Notes under the pieces: generated by a model
Database searches by the model: none
What the model was told of the DNA's origin: nothing
The model's input: the letters and a program-made list of their open reading frames with translations, nothing else
Shown here: positions 1 to 13,530 of the stretch, in pieces
How the letters are laid out: every line of letters starts with the position of its first letter
How positions within the stretch are numbered: the stretch's first letter is position 1
DNA from: Rhodeus uyekii
Lineage: Eukaryota; Chordata; Actinopteri; Cypriniformes; Acheilognathidae
Length of the DNA stretch: 64,000 nucleotides
Direction: 5' to 3'
NCBI GenBank assembly: GCA_037043235.1
Contig: JAWRVZ010000026.1
Location: 248,001-312,000, forward strand
Program-made: the position numbers and the translations under genes

Positions 1-2573
1 TATGCACTATCCTTTTAAGGTACTAATATCAATAGATTTTAATTTAGATTTGGTAGAAATGTGTTCCTTTGTGGGTACTTCCATGTAAGATGTGACAATA
101 ATGTAAAAAAAAAATACATAAAACAAAATTCAGGACACTGCACAGCCAAACAAAACTAGACGCAGAAAATACTCCATAAGATGAGAAATTAAGAATACTG
201 TAGAAGAATGTAAAAATATGTAAAAAACAAAACATAATGTTTTACAGACATGATGTAGAAGGGTGGGCAGTTGTACACTGTTGCAGCATTTATCAATACC
301 AACACTCTGTTACACTAGTGAATAAAAGCAATGGATGGAAATAGAGAGAATGAATGTAAAATGAGAGGGACATCACATGTCAAACAAACAGGGTGAAAAA
401 GCATGCGAAAAGCATTCAAAAGCACTGGTATTTCAGGACCAGTTTAAAGCCAGAGCTATGAGAGAAGTCAGGGAAGAAGAAAGTGGGAAAAAAGGGGGGG
501 GGGGGGGTGGAGTAGATGACTGGCCTCATTTAACCTTGGTCTTTATATAATACAGTGATGGTGACTCATTTGGGTAGAATTTAAGCTTTTTTAACCACAG
601 TTGCTCTTTGTACTCTTTAATACGTTTAACTTTGTTCACTTTTCTACTTTTTTTCGACTCTGTGTTCTGCAGAAGAAAGAAAGTCATACAGTTTTGGGAC
701 ACAAGAATGAGTTGAGCTGGGAGAAGACAAACAAGAACTCATGATTAAATCTCATGCATTCTGTGGCCAGTTTCCTCGTGAGTCACCATCCAAAACAATC
801 TTTGAGTAAGAGGGACCTCCCTGGCGCCATTTTGACCACGAGTGTTCAGACTCTCAGTGTATCACAGTGTGACGTGGGTGGATGAGAACATGAGAGGACA
901 GGACATAGTGGACATATTTTTTGTGGAAGGAGGTTAGTCTTTCTTTGCAGATATGCTTCATATCAAATGTGAAGAAGTAAGCTGGTATGAAAACAACTTT
1001 CCTGCAAGCCTAAAGGCATTATCTTTGCTCTGATCACTTTGTCGGCATAGCTAGCATACAAAACACATAACAAATAAAAGGAGCTATTTAGCCTTCCCAT
1101 TCCTAACATAACATCTAATGAGAACTTTAAACAAAATTGGAAAAAGATGTTAGTTTAACAGAGGACACATTTTTTACTCCTTTACTCCTTAATGAACAAG
1201 CATTCATTTGAGTCTTGTTGCGAAATGTCACACACAGAACACGTGGAAACATTAATTAGTTTAATGACAAGTTGTGATATGTTTTAAAAGAATTTTGTAT
1301 ACAAAAAGTTTGATTCTTTAGTTTGCTATGAGCAATGCAATGATCTCCTTACAGCTGACACATAAGGAAACAGCTCTTGTTGAAGAGAACAGAACACATC
1401 TATTAAAAACTACAATTATAAAATACGAAAGAATTCATGAAACAGCAAAAACATAACAGTCTGTTCTCTGTAACAAGAGCTGTTTCCTAGTATGGCAACT
1501 ATGAGGATGTCATGGCATGAATTCATATCAGCCTAACAATCCAAACTATGATGATTGCCAAAGAAAAAAGACCCTACCATCCAATCAGCTGCAAAGGGAA
1601 GCACTAAGTTGATTTCAGTGGGCCTGTATGTGTGACTCAGACAGTAATCTAAAACATTTATAATATGGTACTGTCACGCAGGGTTGAGGTTATGTGTGTG
1701 TGTGAGATGAGGCCTGGACTGAATGAATTTTAGGGTCGTCAGTGAGACTTCACATCTCTATAAGATCTGTTTGCTTTAGACTTGAGAGCTGAACTAAACC
1801 TTCTGGCCTTTTCTTGAGGAATAATTTTAAATCAATTAAACAAAAAGTAAATATCCAGCTAACAGTGATTGTTCTCAGAACATTCTTGGCAAGGTCCTTT
1901 CAAAGTTATGAACAAACTTTGTTCCAGTAACCTTAACAGAATGTCACTTCAAAGTTATCTGGTCTTTAATAACTTTATTAAAGCATTAGCACTCAAAACA
2001 ATTATTTATACATAATTTATGGAATGCTTTTCTGAAATGTTTTGGTTGAATTCTTCTAAACATGACTACTTACTTTTTTTCAGATGCATGCTTCAGAGAA
2101 CATTCGAAAGTATTATTCTCATAATACTCACAAAATGACAAAGAAAACATTCCCTTAATGTTTTTTTTAATGTTCAAATAACATTGATAAATCTAGAGTT
2201 TCTGTCAAGAAACGGATTAACTAAATGGTCTCGCAATCACCTGCTGTATCAGTAGCAAAATGAGCTTGGGTTCTCAAACTTCAAATACTTGGGCAGCATT
2301 GCAATACTTTCAGAAACCTTCCACCTCCCCCAGCGTCACCTGTCTTGTAACGTAAAATCAGATTTATTTCTGCAAACCGGTTCTTTAGGATAGTTTGTCA
2401 CTGTCATCACACAATTATGTCACTATGCATTTCTTTTCTAATGAATCAGTGTCATGTTATATTAAGGAAACGTTCAAATAAATGTCAGCTCATATTGAAA
2501 CATTCAAATATTTGAGAAATCCCAGGGAAAGCAAGAACTGATTAGAATGTCAATGTGTATCTTGAATGCAATG
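1..2573. other. AT-rich intergenic DNA, no gene seen
   Basis: No open frame here has recognisable protein content or plausible splice structure. The stretch contains a run of G at about 494-507 and a hairpin-forming inverted repeat at 1365-1488 (listed separately). Base composition is typical fish intergenic DNA. Regulatory elements cannot be excluded from sequence alone. Confidence 0.6.
1365..1488. repeat. Inverted repeat with 28-bp arms
   Basis: Positions 1365-1392 and 1461-1488 are reverse complements at 26 of 28 positions, separated by 68 bp of AT-rich sequence. The arm core reads AACAGCTCTTGTT on the left and AACAAGAGCTGTT on the right. It could be the collapsed end of a small fold-back transposon or a hairpin-forming site. 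No flanking target duplication was recognised. Confidence 0.7.
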
Positions 2574-2624
2574 TAAGTTACATTTGGCAAAAGTGTCTGC
2601 CAAATGCATAAATGTAAATGTAAA
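2574..2624 (+). repeat. Tail of a dispersed teleost repeat
   Basis: The sequence carries the phrase GTCTGCCAAATGCATAAATG followed by short TAAATG repeats, an ending I recognise as very common in fish interspersed repeats. Only the tail is recognisable, so the family cannot be named. The next 2.4 kb holds nothing recognisable. Confidence 0.45.
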
Positions 2625-5116
2625 AGAATGCAAATGACTGATTATTGCCTTTGGTCAGTTTCATGGATACTTTATGTTGGATAGAATTGACCAATATCAA
2701 GTAACCTACATCTCAGATAAGATTCCTAAAGGTTTCACACATTCAGCACACATCACAGACATTGATTCGCAAACCCAGATATGATCTACAAGTAAATAGA
2801 AAGAATAAATCTTATAAATTCCATGAGTTTGCTTAAAAACTTATATAACTTAAAAATATAATTTATATTTTGCTTAAAAATATAAACTGCATGCACAGTA
2901 CACTATTTTTGTTTGTATTTAAAATCTCTCGACAGAAATATTATTACATATTTTAATAAAACATTATTTAATAAAAGTATAATAAGTATATGTGCATTAC
3001 ATGCCTCAGGCTTGCATATAGTATCATCAGACTCCTCACTAAAATTTCAGAAAACTTTGATAGTTGCTTGAACCAGCTCATTCGCTTCTTTTTGAGTTGG
3101 AAGTGCTACTTCGGCTATATTTTTTGCACCATCAACCCGAAAGTAAGATTCAGTTTGATTAGTGAACTGGCTCGACTGGTTACTTCCAGAGAACCAGCTC
3201 AGAAGAACAATTAATTCAAGAAGCAAACATTACTACACCTGTATCTGTTATGGGTAATTTGTGTATGCAATTTTGTTGAGCAGCAGCATGTCCTACTTGC
3301 TCACAGCAGAGTGTTGTGTATGAACAGGCAGAAATAACCAACAGCAGCAGTGTAGCAGATCTATTTCAAGAACAAACTTATCAACATTACCATGCCAAAC
3401 ACTCAGAGTGTTGTAGTGATAGAAATAACTTAATGGCAATGTGAGCAAACTGTTCATGGAATATATTTATGTTAGCTGGGTAGTGTTTGTGCTGATTGTG
3501 TGTATCCATTGATATTTCCTGTAGGAAACACTTTGTGTTTTGTTTTTGCATTTATTTTCTTCTATATGTCAGAATGGAAAATCACACACAATGTTCACAC
3601 TGGCTTCCAACTCTTATGTCTCTCTTTGTCTCTCTGTGTTCCCCCTGTGGGCTGGTAAAAGATAATGTTTTCCTGCTGCCAGATTTTCCACTCTGGCACA
3701 CTGGCATAGTACACTTTACAGAGGAAATCCTCCAGCTTTCAGCCGCTTGTCCTGTGCTGTTTCCACGCTCTTGTGTGCTTCCATTATGTTTTCTCTGCTC
3801 TTGATGACACTAAGATCTTAAGCAAAGTAAAGTCAAATTTTATCAACACACGACTCACTCAAAACTGCTGTAAATGTCTTTTGTAGCTAGTCTGAGAACT
3901 CAAATGTGAAGCAATCATTCGTCATTGCGTGCGAATCCTCTAAACTTGTTTGTCACCAAGGTTATGCACAGCTTCATTATGATTTTGTAGCAACACACTG
4001 AAAATACAAACTGTAACCATGTCAACTGGACACAAACGGAAACGGTTCTGCAACATGGTGATAAAGAATATTGAATAACACGCAACAATTTGAATAAATT
4101 TTTAAAAATCAGACGAGGACTGTTTAATTGCCTTTGTTCAGAAACATTTACCTGCAACCCACTGTCCAATTGGACCCCAAACAAATGGAAATAACATCAC
4201 ATTTAATCACTCTTATACTGTGTATTTGGAGAACAGTTGACTACCAAATATGCTATTTAAGCAAAAAGTGTGTGTGTGATGGTTGTGTTTGACTGAGGTA
4301 TTGTGGTATTGAAGTTTCTCTATGCTCTTTCACTTCCTTCATTGTCTCTGGCTGGGTTGACCACTCTGCCATATCTCACTAAACCTACCACAAGGCCTGC
4401 AACCCATTTAAAATTTTCCACAGGATGTATAGTTTTTCTGTGGCTTGATATACCATGTGAGCCATTATTACACGGTGAAAGTCACATTTCTAAAGCATGC
4501 TGACATTGACAAGTCAAGTCTCCTTTATTTACACAACGATAACAATACAGATTGTTTCAAAGTAGCTTTAATAAGTAGGAAACTAATGATCAATGATACG
4601 AACAGAGTTCAAATATTCTATAATGCAGCTCTAAAGAGACAATAGTGTTTAGCGGAGGTCAGTTTAGTGTTGATTCGGTCTCCGAAATTAGTTCAATTCA
4701 GCTATAAAACAGCTCTGCTGAAAACAATGATCCAACATCATCCAGCTCAGTTCAGTCATCATTCAATAGTGTCAGTGCATTCAAGACAATAATAGTGGCA
4801 AATATTAAATGTTCCCAACTAACCAAGTCAGGGGTGACAGTGGCAAGGATCCCAAAATTCATCAGGTGACTGAATGAAAAAAAAAACACCTTGGGAGAAA
4901 GCAGGTCAGGGGACCAGTTCATATAAAGAAAAAACAACAACAACGATTGGACATGATGCGATTATGATTACAATCTGCATCACATGTCAGAAATATAATT
5001 CCAAATATTTCATCCAGTTTCTTCTGCTTGAAGATCAAGGGATGGAGAGTTGTAGCTGGCCATTGGATCTGTGCAGAGCAAGGTCTATTTAAAAACAAAT
5101 CTCCATAAAAATTATA
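2625..5116. other. Intergenic, no gene seen
   Basis: The short open frames in this stretch (for example near 3496-3804 on plus and 3915-4184 on minus) have no domain, no conserved motif and no splice context, and are treated as chance. I see no RNA gene or transposon end. Confidence 0.55.
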
Positions 5117-5235
5117 CAGTAATACTTTGAGATACGAGCGTTCATACATACGAGTATTCTGAGATACGAGCAAGCATTTTTGCATTTTTTTGCTTTGAGA
5201 TGCGAGTTAATATGTGAGATATGAGCAGCTTACAT
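5117..5235 (+). mobile_element. Tigger/pogo-like transposon end fragment
   Basis: After a TA dinucleotide the sequence starts CAGTAATACTTTGAGATACG and then repeats 'gatacgagc' style phrases. This matches the general form of the terminal region of the element at 33872-34833 (CAGTAATACCTCGGTTTACG). Only one end is recognised, so this is a truncated copy or one whose other end has diverged. The TA flank fits Tc1/mariner-superfamily insertion. Confidence 0.55.
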
Positions 5236-5656
5236 CCCGTGATGCTAGTGGTGGAACCCATGCCCTCACACCCGTAGACTAAAATAAAAAATTTTGCACG
5301 AGTAAAAACAGCAGTAGAGTGAAGATCAAGTGCGCACATGTGGGGAATGTGCGTGTGTATTGTGTGCAGATGAGATTTTTGGGTGGAGTAGTCAACAGTC
5401 TTTACATCAGTTAATTTCCTTCTGAATGTGAAGGTGCCAAACGATCCACACTGCCTGTTGATATTTTCATTTACGCGCGTTTCTTTGTGGCATGGATTTG
5501 TCGCCATATAGATTAGATTCTTTGAACTGCTGCAAACTAACACGGCGACACCCATCGCACACATGCCTATATCGTCTTTCTCGAATGTAAGAATTCATAA
5601 TTAAAACCACATTTTATTTTATATGACAGGAATCCTTATATATTATAATTTGGTGT

Positions 5657-5707
<51 letters not shown>

Positions 5708-7214
5708 GAGCTCCGCCCTGAAACGGATTATGCTCTCTCAAGTTATTACTGTATTCCTTTATCAGGAATTTTAACAATGCTGTATTTTACTCTAGAAGCA
5801 GCAACATTTGTAACTTGAGGTTTATTAAATTTGTTTCTACATCAATAGAAATAAATGTGAAAAGTGATCATGTAATCAGTAGGTTGAAGGTGTGTCAGAT
5901 CCCTCTGAGACTTAAAGCCCTGGGCTCTCTGTCAGTCTCAATGTGGCCCTGCTAGAACAGTCACTGGATGTGCACCAATCACCTCCAAATGCATGCATTC
6001 AGAAGCCTGCAGTCAGGGTTTAACCTGTACTTTCATACTTTTTCCATTGCAGCTCTGAAACTTTATATTAGAGCATTTCTCATATTACCCTCACAGCTTT
6101 TCAAGGGTAAATCACTTTTGTTGAAGCGGGTGTGTGTGTGTGTGTTTTTTTTGGTTTTTTTTGCATGAATATATGTAAATATCTATTTTAAACTCTTGCA
6201 TATATCCATCATTTCTGAACACACAGTATGCAGTTTTATGTGTGTATTTGTCTGTCTTTGTTTGTTCTTAGTCGGTTTTTCTTTCTTTTGTTCTTGAATT
6301 TGAACAGTTAAACCTGTCACCATGTCACCACACCCAAGTCATGCCACACAGGGTGGGAACATCATGCAAGTATGAAGTCTTCAGTGATTGCATTTAATCT
6401 TTGAATTTTGTTCCCTTCCTAATTTAAATGAATCTTTTATGAAAATACACCAATGAGTCAATGAGTCACCACCTGCCTGTATTTGAATGTGGTTTAAAGT
6501 CATGCCTGTACATCTCATGCAATCATCTAGACTGCTTCATGTTTTCAACAACCAGTCTCTTGCAGACACAGTGTGCTCTGACATTGAGTTACAGCAAATT
6601 ACTTTCCAATGAGAGATTAATGGTTCCATAGCAGTAATAATTAATTATGCAATGCACTGTAGACTTCAAGTCGAAGGATTTGATACACCTACTCATTCTC
6701 ATCACCAACAACATAATAAATGCACTCATGCATTTGCTAAGAATATACTTTAAGTATCTATCAGTGTTTCACATTTTCTTCACTTTTTTCCAGGTTACAT
6801 CATGTGGGGTGCAGAGTATAACGAGCAAACGCCATCTGTTCTGAGTAAACAAGTCTAATCGAGATGCTGGTTGTGTGGTGTGTGTGTTTAGGAACATGTG
6901 GGTGTGTCTCTCAAACTGCTGTACAGGTGCGGTGGACTGGGATTACACTCTGGGAAAAACAATATATGTTGCAGAGAGACAAGTGTCCCTGCTGGAAGTA
7001 TCCATGAAGCATGTTTTATGAATTTATTAATATCATACATATAGTGTGGCCTAATATGTCTGTGACCACATTGAAAAAAAAGATTATTACAAAAAAATGA
7101 ACGATTCTGGACTTTTGAATAAATAGAATAAATTAGGTATACTGATTATGTTAACTCTTTTGAACAGAGTAGATACGCGGACATGTCCCTCACATTTTTA
7201 ATAAAGCAAGACTC
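5236..7214. other. Intergenic with a (GT)n microsatellite
   Basis: A (GT)n run lies at about 5652-5704, with a shorter one near 6130-6145. No gene, tRNA or complete transposon is recognised. The frame at 5142-5564 (minus) overlaps the Tigger-like fragment and has no protein features. Confidence 0.55.
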
Positions 7215-7345
7215 GTCCACTACACTTTCTTCAAGTGTAACTGGTCTTTACTTGATCCACTCTGGACAAGATTTGAACCGATGTCTCTGGCATGGGAGGC
7301 AGGAGAACAACAAGAACGCTAAAGACCACAGCATCTAGCACCAGT
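7215..7345 (-). repeat. Possible tRNA-derived SINE
   Basis: On the minus strand there is a good RNA polymerase III B-box (GGTTCAAATC, near 7270-7279), preceded by a tRNA-like stretch with CTTTAGCGTTC and CTCCTGCCTCCCATGCC. This resembles the tRNA-related heads of fish SINEs. The acceptor stem is not convincing, so it is called a SINE head and not a functional tRNA gene. Confidence 0.4.
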
Positions 7346-9239
7346 CTCTTGCATACGTTACTCTCTGTGAATACCATTTGCCTCTTGAGGCCAGGGGTTT
7401 ACACACACAGCTCTTACTGGCCTACCAAAATGGATTTGTAGAAGTAATAACTTATGACGCTCTAGGAAATCCCTTATATTCACTGTAGCAGCAGCAGAAA
7501 AAAATAAACATTGTAAAACATGCAGATAATAAACACGATTGTGTCAATATATGGTATGTGGTTTATATATTAAGGAACTTATTGACAATAAATTGTATGA
7601 ACAATTCAGTGCTAATTGATATCCTAACTTATCACATTTGCCATTGAGAGCATATATCATACTTTAAATATATTAAGAAATATATTAATATCCATTATGT
7701 TAAGATGGATGAGTGCAGTTTTATAGCTGCTACAAACATGGCTTTCAAATGAATGCTTGGTATCAAAGAGCACACCCAGGTTATTATGTGAGGGCTTTGG
7801 TACATGTTTCAAATGATAAGGCATATTTGAGGTTGATGGATGATAGGATAACGTTGGGACTTCCTGCCCGAAGACTACTGTAACAAGGACCCGCCATTAA
7901 CTATCTGTCCCTCACGGACTGCGCCTGCCATTTCCTGTGAAGTGTGTTTTCAGCGACTAACTAACTAATAAAATATTGGTTGAACTAAGTATCTCTAGTC
8001 CACTAATGTTTAGATTACTGCACATTCAGAGAGGATGACAGCATTTTTAAAACTGAGGCGTGACACATTTCCATTTGTGCCAGACAGTGTTACAAAGCGA
8101 TTCTCCTATAATGTTTAACTATTAGCAGGCATTTCACATAGATTTTTCTTTTCTCTGTGCAGAGACATATTTTAAAGTTGTGTAAAGCCTACTCATAGCT
8201 GTTGGCTAATTGGTAGCAGATGGCTGAAACGGGTTCAAACCTGTTCTTGAAATGGACTATTGGCCTATTAAAGCTGATATTATGTAACAGTCTGCTATCT
8301 TGCTCTCTTTGAATGGTAAATGTGAATATTGATTTTTATTTTATTTTATTACAGTCCTAAATTTCATCTTGAGTGTGTAAATGTGACACAACTGACTGGT
8401 CGCCTGACAGCCATCTGAATTGCCTAATGAAAATGGGTGTGTTATTTGCCTTTGCATTGCAGCAGAAATGTAAATTTGAATAAGTCAATGAAATACTTCA
8501 AACAAAAATGCCTGCACTATACTGTCAGCACACCTCTGTTTGATCTATGCCTTTATGAAAAACATACACCATACAGGGGAGGGTGGGGTAAGCTAATTAT
8601 TTGTGGGCAGATATGTGGTTGTAATGAAGTTCTATTAATATTGCATCAACGAAGTCAGAAGAAAATATTGCATAAATTGTATCTGATTTTGTGTAAGAAA
8701 GTTAAATTCTGATTCTCTAAGACTCTTCTTTCTTTCTTTTTTTCAAAAGGTAGCTTTTCTGAAACAGCATTTGTAAAACTGAGGCGTTACAGAATCAATT
8801 GTTGCAAATTCACCTGTAAGAACATATTTGCATGCATGTTTGCATGGAGAAAGTAGGTCAACTGCAATAGGGCTTTTTCTGGAGTGCAGAAAAAAAATCT
8901 GATTAGAAGGAAAAGTTATTTGTTCCTTTCTTATAAGATTTTTATATACACTCCAAAAAATAAATAAATATAGATATTTATGCATTGCATATGCACAGAC
9001 GGAAGGCTGGTTTTCATTTCTCATTACTATATATCAACTTATATATGAGAAAAACCTGCTCTCTACTGGCCAGAAAGTATACTTGATTTAAACCTGGCAG
9101 CAGAGAAAGGACTCCTGTATTTGAATTCGCATCTCCGGCTCTCCAGCGCCTCCCTGTGGCGGAAGAAACCGCAGAGCGTGCTTCCGAATCAAGAGACGCA
9201 CTGGACAGCAAGCGAGCGCCCGTCTCTAGTTCCTCTTAT
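7346..9239. other. Intergenic, short repeated motif only
   Basis: No gene is supported. A roughly 30-bp motif containing 'aaaactgaggcg' occurs twice, near 8045-8062 and 8768-8787, bracketing about 700 bp. These may be ends of an old insertion. The frame at 8437-8712 has no recognisable features. Confidence 0.5.
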
Positions 9240-9760
9240 ATATAACATATATACATACACACACACGTTACTATTTATTACATGTATGTTTTATGCATAT
9301 CTGCATGTATGTTTTTATGCAAACTCACTTTTGTTGGTAGACAAACAACAACAAATATGACAGACAGATCACATACAGCACTACTGAAGACACAGAAGCT
9401 GCTGGCTGTTTGTAGGGATGGCTGACGCGAAACAGATTCATGTATGTCATGTATTGTATGTCCTTGGCTGGAGAAATGATCTGCAAAAAAGAAATAGGCT
9501 AAGCCCATCCACACCCGAGCAATTGATATTTTTGAATCAAAATCTGTACAAAACAAAAACGAGACCATTGTGGATTTTGTTTTATTAATTTTAATTTTTC
9601 ATGACCAAAATAACCTAGTTCTTATTATTATATAATTATAGTTATATAGTGAGGATGTTTAAAACTCACCACATAAACAAGAACACATAATTTTTATTTT
9701 TTCAAATGGCTTGTTTTGAAAGTTGTTTCAGATCACATGTGCACTTGAGCACTAGGTGTC
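9240..9760 (-). repeat. Duplicated block shared with 42 kb and 50 kb
   Basis: Read on minus, 9.4-9.75 kb matches 41.77-42.08 kb on plus (shared phrase GGACATACAATACATGACAT and the stretch before it). 9.24-9.36 kb also matches 49.98-50.09 kb in inverted orientation (shared GTTTGTCTACCAACAAAAGT). The block adjoins the L1-like remnant on one side and marks this locus as part of a web of local duplications. Confidence 0.7.
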
Positions 9761-10164
9761 ACCGTGGAGACGGTTGTAGAAATATATTTGAAGCCTTGAC
9801 ACAATAAGGCACATTTGCTTAAAGTTTTTTTTTTAATGCATTAAACAACAAAACAATACAACAACCACCTTAATGTCAGGGAGCAAGGAAAACAAACAAA
9901 GAAGAGAGGAGAAAAAGAAAAAAAATCACTAATATTCAAGGTCTCTGTATCATTAATGGATTTTAAAAGCTACAGTTGAACAGTTTTAATATCTTTTCTA
10001 TTAAAATTAGTTTTGATAATAGACAAATAGTTTTCAAATTCTTTAAGAAATACTGAGAAAAGGGGCTTTTTGTTGGGAAATTTGCACTTGTGTATATGAA
10101 ACTTGACTAACATACTTAATAAATTAATTACAAAAGCTTCCTTGTACACATTAAACATCGGTTA

Positions 10165-10465
10165 TGTCACGCCGGCGTTTTGGAGGCAGACTCGAAGACG
10201 TTGGTACAATGAACATCGTCTTTATTAACCACACAAGGAACTCAAAACAGGGAAACACACCACAGTGTAGACGAGAACCGACAACTGAAGAGTGCACAAT
10301 GGGAACTAAATATACTGACAGTGATTACAACTGGAATGAAAAACACCTGTGACAATAAGTGATGATCTGTGGCCATGGAAAAAAATGAGTGACTGAAGGA
10401 ACTGAACCAAAACAACGTGAACAAGGGGCAAAATAAGAGTCCTTGGTGACGGTGAATGTGACTGG
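10165..10465. mobile_element. Unclassified insertion inside the L1-like remnant
   Basis: This stretch interrupts LINE sequence that resumes at about 10466; the flanks match 41.37 kb and 40.68 kb of the second copy. It begins GTCACGCC and ends GTGAATGTGAC, so its ends are weakly inverted (GTCAC/GTGAC). The family is not recognised. Part of the LINE equivalent to about 40.68-41.36 kb is missing here, so it may be an indel replacement and not a clean insertion. Confidence 0.4.
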
Positions 10466-10959
10466 TTATTCCAAATAAAACTACGTTGCGGAGAAAAGTT
10501 GTGCTTGTAGATCATTTTCCAAGCCAGTAAAGCTTGAGCATGAAAAGCAGACAATTTCACTGGCAGTTTGTCAACTTTATAATCACACATTAACAAAAAC
10601 GAAAAGCCCCCAAGTTTGTCGAAAATAAAATTAGGAATGAAATTCCATAAAACAAACTTTTAACCAAATCATTTTGAAGGTATAATTTAACGTGGAGAAA
10701 TCTATTTAGAAATTTAATTACAATAGAAATAAGATAAAAGGTACTATGTATGTAGAATATAAATAAATCAAGTAAGTGAAGGGTGAAATAAAATAAGTGG
10801 AATAAGCTGTGCAATAAGTAAAACTGTAGACTTACAAATAAGTGGTTATTTATAAAGTAGAATAGTTAGCAGAATGTAGAATAATTATGTGCAAATAAGT
10901 TATTACAGGTTGTTACACAGTAACAATGAGAACAAAGTGCAGTGCAGTGTCAGTATAAT

Positions 10960-11285
10960 GTCAGTGTGTGTATGTTTATCCTGGAGTGTGGTGAAGTCAC
11001 GTGATGTTAGTGACAGCGTTCAGGAGTCTGATGGCCTGTGGGAAGAAACTCCTCCTAAGTCTCTCAGTTTGGGCCATCAGGCTTCGGAAGCGCTTACCAG
11101 AGGGCAGCCGGGTGAAGAGAGGGTTTGCGGGGTGATAAGTGTCCTTGATTATTATTATTATTTTTTTTGTAGACGTCCTGCAGAGATGGGAGAGCTGACC
11201 CTGAGATGCGCTCGGACAAGCGCACCACTCTTTGCAGGGCTTTGCGGTCCTAGCTGGTGCTGTTACCGCACCATGTACCAGATTA
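10960..11285 (-). mobile_element. L2-like LINE 3' fragment
   Basis: The minus-strand frame contains RKALQRV-like residues, then DTYHPANPLFTRLPSGKRFR and SFFPQAIRLLN. This is the C-terminal tail of RT-encoding LINEs of the L2/Rex type that are very common in teleosts. It is a truncated copy nested in the L1-like remnant, with a short T-rich expansion at about 11150-11167. Confidence 0.7.
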
Positions 11286-13200
11286 ATTTTGATTTTAATC
11301 TTTTCAAGTGCAGGATTAAAATTCAGAGACACTCTATCTTTTTCTTTTCTTTGAAACAACAACACCTAAATAATTAACAGTTTCTTTAACAGGAATCCCA
11401 TAGATACAGAGGAGGAGCTTTTCAAGTCTAATAACTCACATTTCTTAACATTAAGGTACAATCCCGAAGCATTTGAAAACAGTTGAATAGTATTACAGTA
11501 ATTGCCTGACTAACCTGGACTGTTTAGGTAGAGTTTAGGCTGTGTCATCTGCTAGTTGACTAATTAAAATATTTCTACCAGCAATATGAATTCCTTCTAG
11601 CTTGCTATCCTTAATAAAATGACAGAACACCTGTGCTACAATAAGAAAGAGATATACAGAGACTGGATTCCTTTTTCTGGATGAAATCTTTGTGTTGTAC
11701 CATGTCCTAATTTCACTGAACTATTTCCTCCTGCATACAGAGTTTTCATGGCATTACAAAAATAAGGCCCAAACCCAAAGTGTTATAAACAAAAAAATAT
11801 GAAGGGATGCTCAGTAGAATCAAAATCCTTGTAAAAGTCCAAGAAAAGAATTAGACTATCATCCTCAATAAGATCAGAGTAATCAATAAGATCAAAGACA
11901 AGTCTAATACTGTATTATTAAATATATGACGGTTCTCCAAAAATCCTGATTGATTCTCGTCAATAATGGCGTTCAAAGTAGACTTGAAGTGGCTTGCGAA
12001 AATAAGAGCAAACACTGTATAATCATTATTAAGAAGGGTAACAGGCCAGTTATCTAAAAAAGAGCATCCTTTTTAGGTTTAGGAATCAAACAAATGACAC
12101 CTTGCTTCATACTGACAGTGAGCTCAGAGCAATTCAAGCTCTCTGTAAACACTTCCAAAAGGAAAGGGGACAGAAGCTCAGAATAAAGCTTATAAAATTC
12201 AGCAGTTATCCCGTCGTTACGAGGTGATTTGTTATTTTTTAATTGAGAAATCGCCCCTTAATCTCATACACCGTAATTGGTGAATCACAGACATTTTTTT
12301 CCTCCTGATTAACAGAATTAACACAATCAAGGTAATTACATAAAATATCCAAATCAGCTAATTTAAATTTAGATTTATACAAGTTTGAATAAAGATGATT
12401 ACAAAACTGGAAATTTATTTAGGATTATCTGTGACAGACCCTTCAATATTTAAATATAAATGGAATTGTACTTGGCTCTATTCTTCTCAAGCTTAAAAAT
12501 AAAATCTGACATCTCCTCTCCATATTCCAGCCACCTTTGCCTTGACCGTGACTATGTAAGCACCTTCCGCTCTTAATTTATACAAATCGTCTAACTTCAT
12601 TTGCAATTCAGCTTAACACGATTTCTGACAGTCTAAGAAATTTTCAGGTAAAATCTTGGTAATAGATGAGATTTCACTAACAACTTCCAATTCGTCACAC
12701 CGCTTTGATTTAGCCAAATTAGAACTAACATTCCTTAAATATTTCACAATCTCAAATTTGAACAATTCCCAATTAACACCAAATGAGTTTCCTTGCTTAG
12801 CTTCATTCCAATAAAAAACAATAAGTCTTCCAGCTCTGACTTAACCTCATTATGGTTCAGCAATGAGCTATTCATTTTCCCCTGATATGCCTGGTTTCAG
12901 AAGAAAGCAAAATTAAATGCTAACAGCCCTATGACAATGTTAAAGTCTCCACCAACTGGTAAGTAGGCATTTGGAAATTTTGATTGCCAGTAAGCAAGTT
13001 AATCTTCCACAATAATTAATAAATGATCGTTCTCTGATCTAGAATTATACCCTTAATAATTGTCAACAATAAGATTCACATTTTATTATTATTATCAGTA
13101 AAGTATTTTTCATGACCAATAAAGAATTTTGTATTGTAAAATTCACCATTGTAAAGTAAATTGCAAGTAACAAAATAGTGCTCATCTTCAAAAAGAACCA

Positions 13201-13530
13201 TACCTGATTTTGCTTCAACACTATAAAGAGTCAAGACATATCCATTTTTTCTGCAACAATTTCTTTTCCATCAACATAAGCTTTAGAGCCAACGAAGTAA
13301 GCTTTTTTCCTCTTCGTTGCGTGCTTTTTGCACAAAAGGCCAGAGTAGTGCACGGGATGCTTTCTCTTCTTTGGTCAGATCTTCTCCAAAGCGTAGTTTG
13401 CGTTCCTTGAGGTAGTCGCTGTTTCTCACGCTCTTCTACATGAAGTCTCTCACTCAGCGCGACGCAAAGAGGAAGATGAGGTAATGAGATGTCAGCTTTA
13501 GGTTTCTTTGACGCTGGGCTTGCACATGTT
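13201..13530. other. Unassigned sequence between repeats
   Basis: An open minus-strand frame (13221-13553) is basic and contains no domain I recognise. It lies between the LINE remnant and a duplicated block, so it may be the decayed 5' part of a transposon. No functional call is made. Confidence 0.35.

Larger units (their letters stand above)
9960..13200 (-). mobile_element. L1-like LINE remnant, inactive
   Basis: A non-LTR retrotransposon on the minus strand. Its C-terminal end is open at 9970-10158 and nearly identical to the end of the copy at 41366-41543. Further upstream the minus strand reads NNKSP..DGITAEFYK and GVICLIPKPKKD..LDNWRPVTLLNNDY near 12.0-12.25 kb. The catalytic box SQLADDTA lies near 11.53-11.55 kb, and a linker resembling RSRQRWLEYGEEMSDFIFKL near 12.5 kb. 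These are reverse transcriptase blocks of the L1 clade. Many stops and frameshifts break the frame. A roughly 300-bp unrelated insertion (about 10165-10465) and an L2-like fragment (about 10960-11285) interrupt it. It cannot encode a functional enzyme. Confidence 0.8.

Noticed and set aside
3496..3804. Plus-strand open frame of about 100 codons
   Set aside because: No domain, no homology I recognise, no splice or promoter context. Low-complexity Leu/Cys-rich composition is typical of chance frames in AT-rich DNA.
7215..7345. A functional tRNA gene
   Set aside because: A B-box is present, but there is no convincing acceptor stem or standard A-box. A SINE head is more likely.
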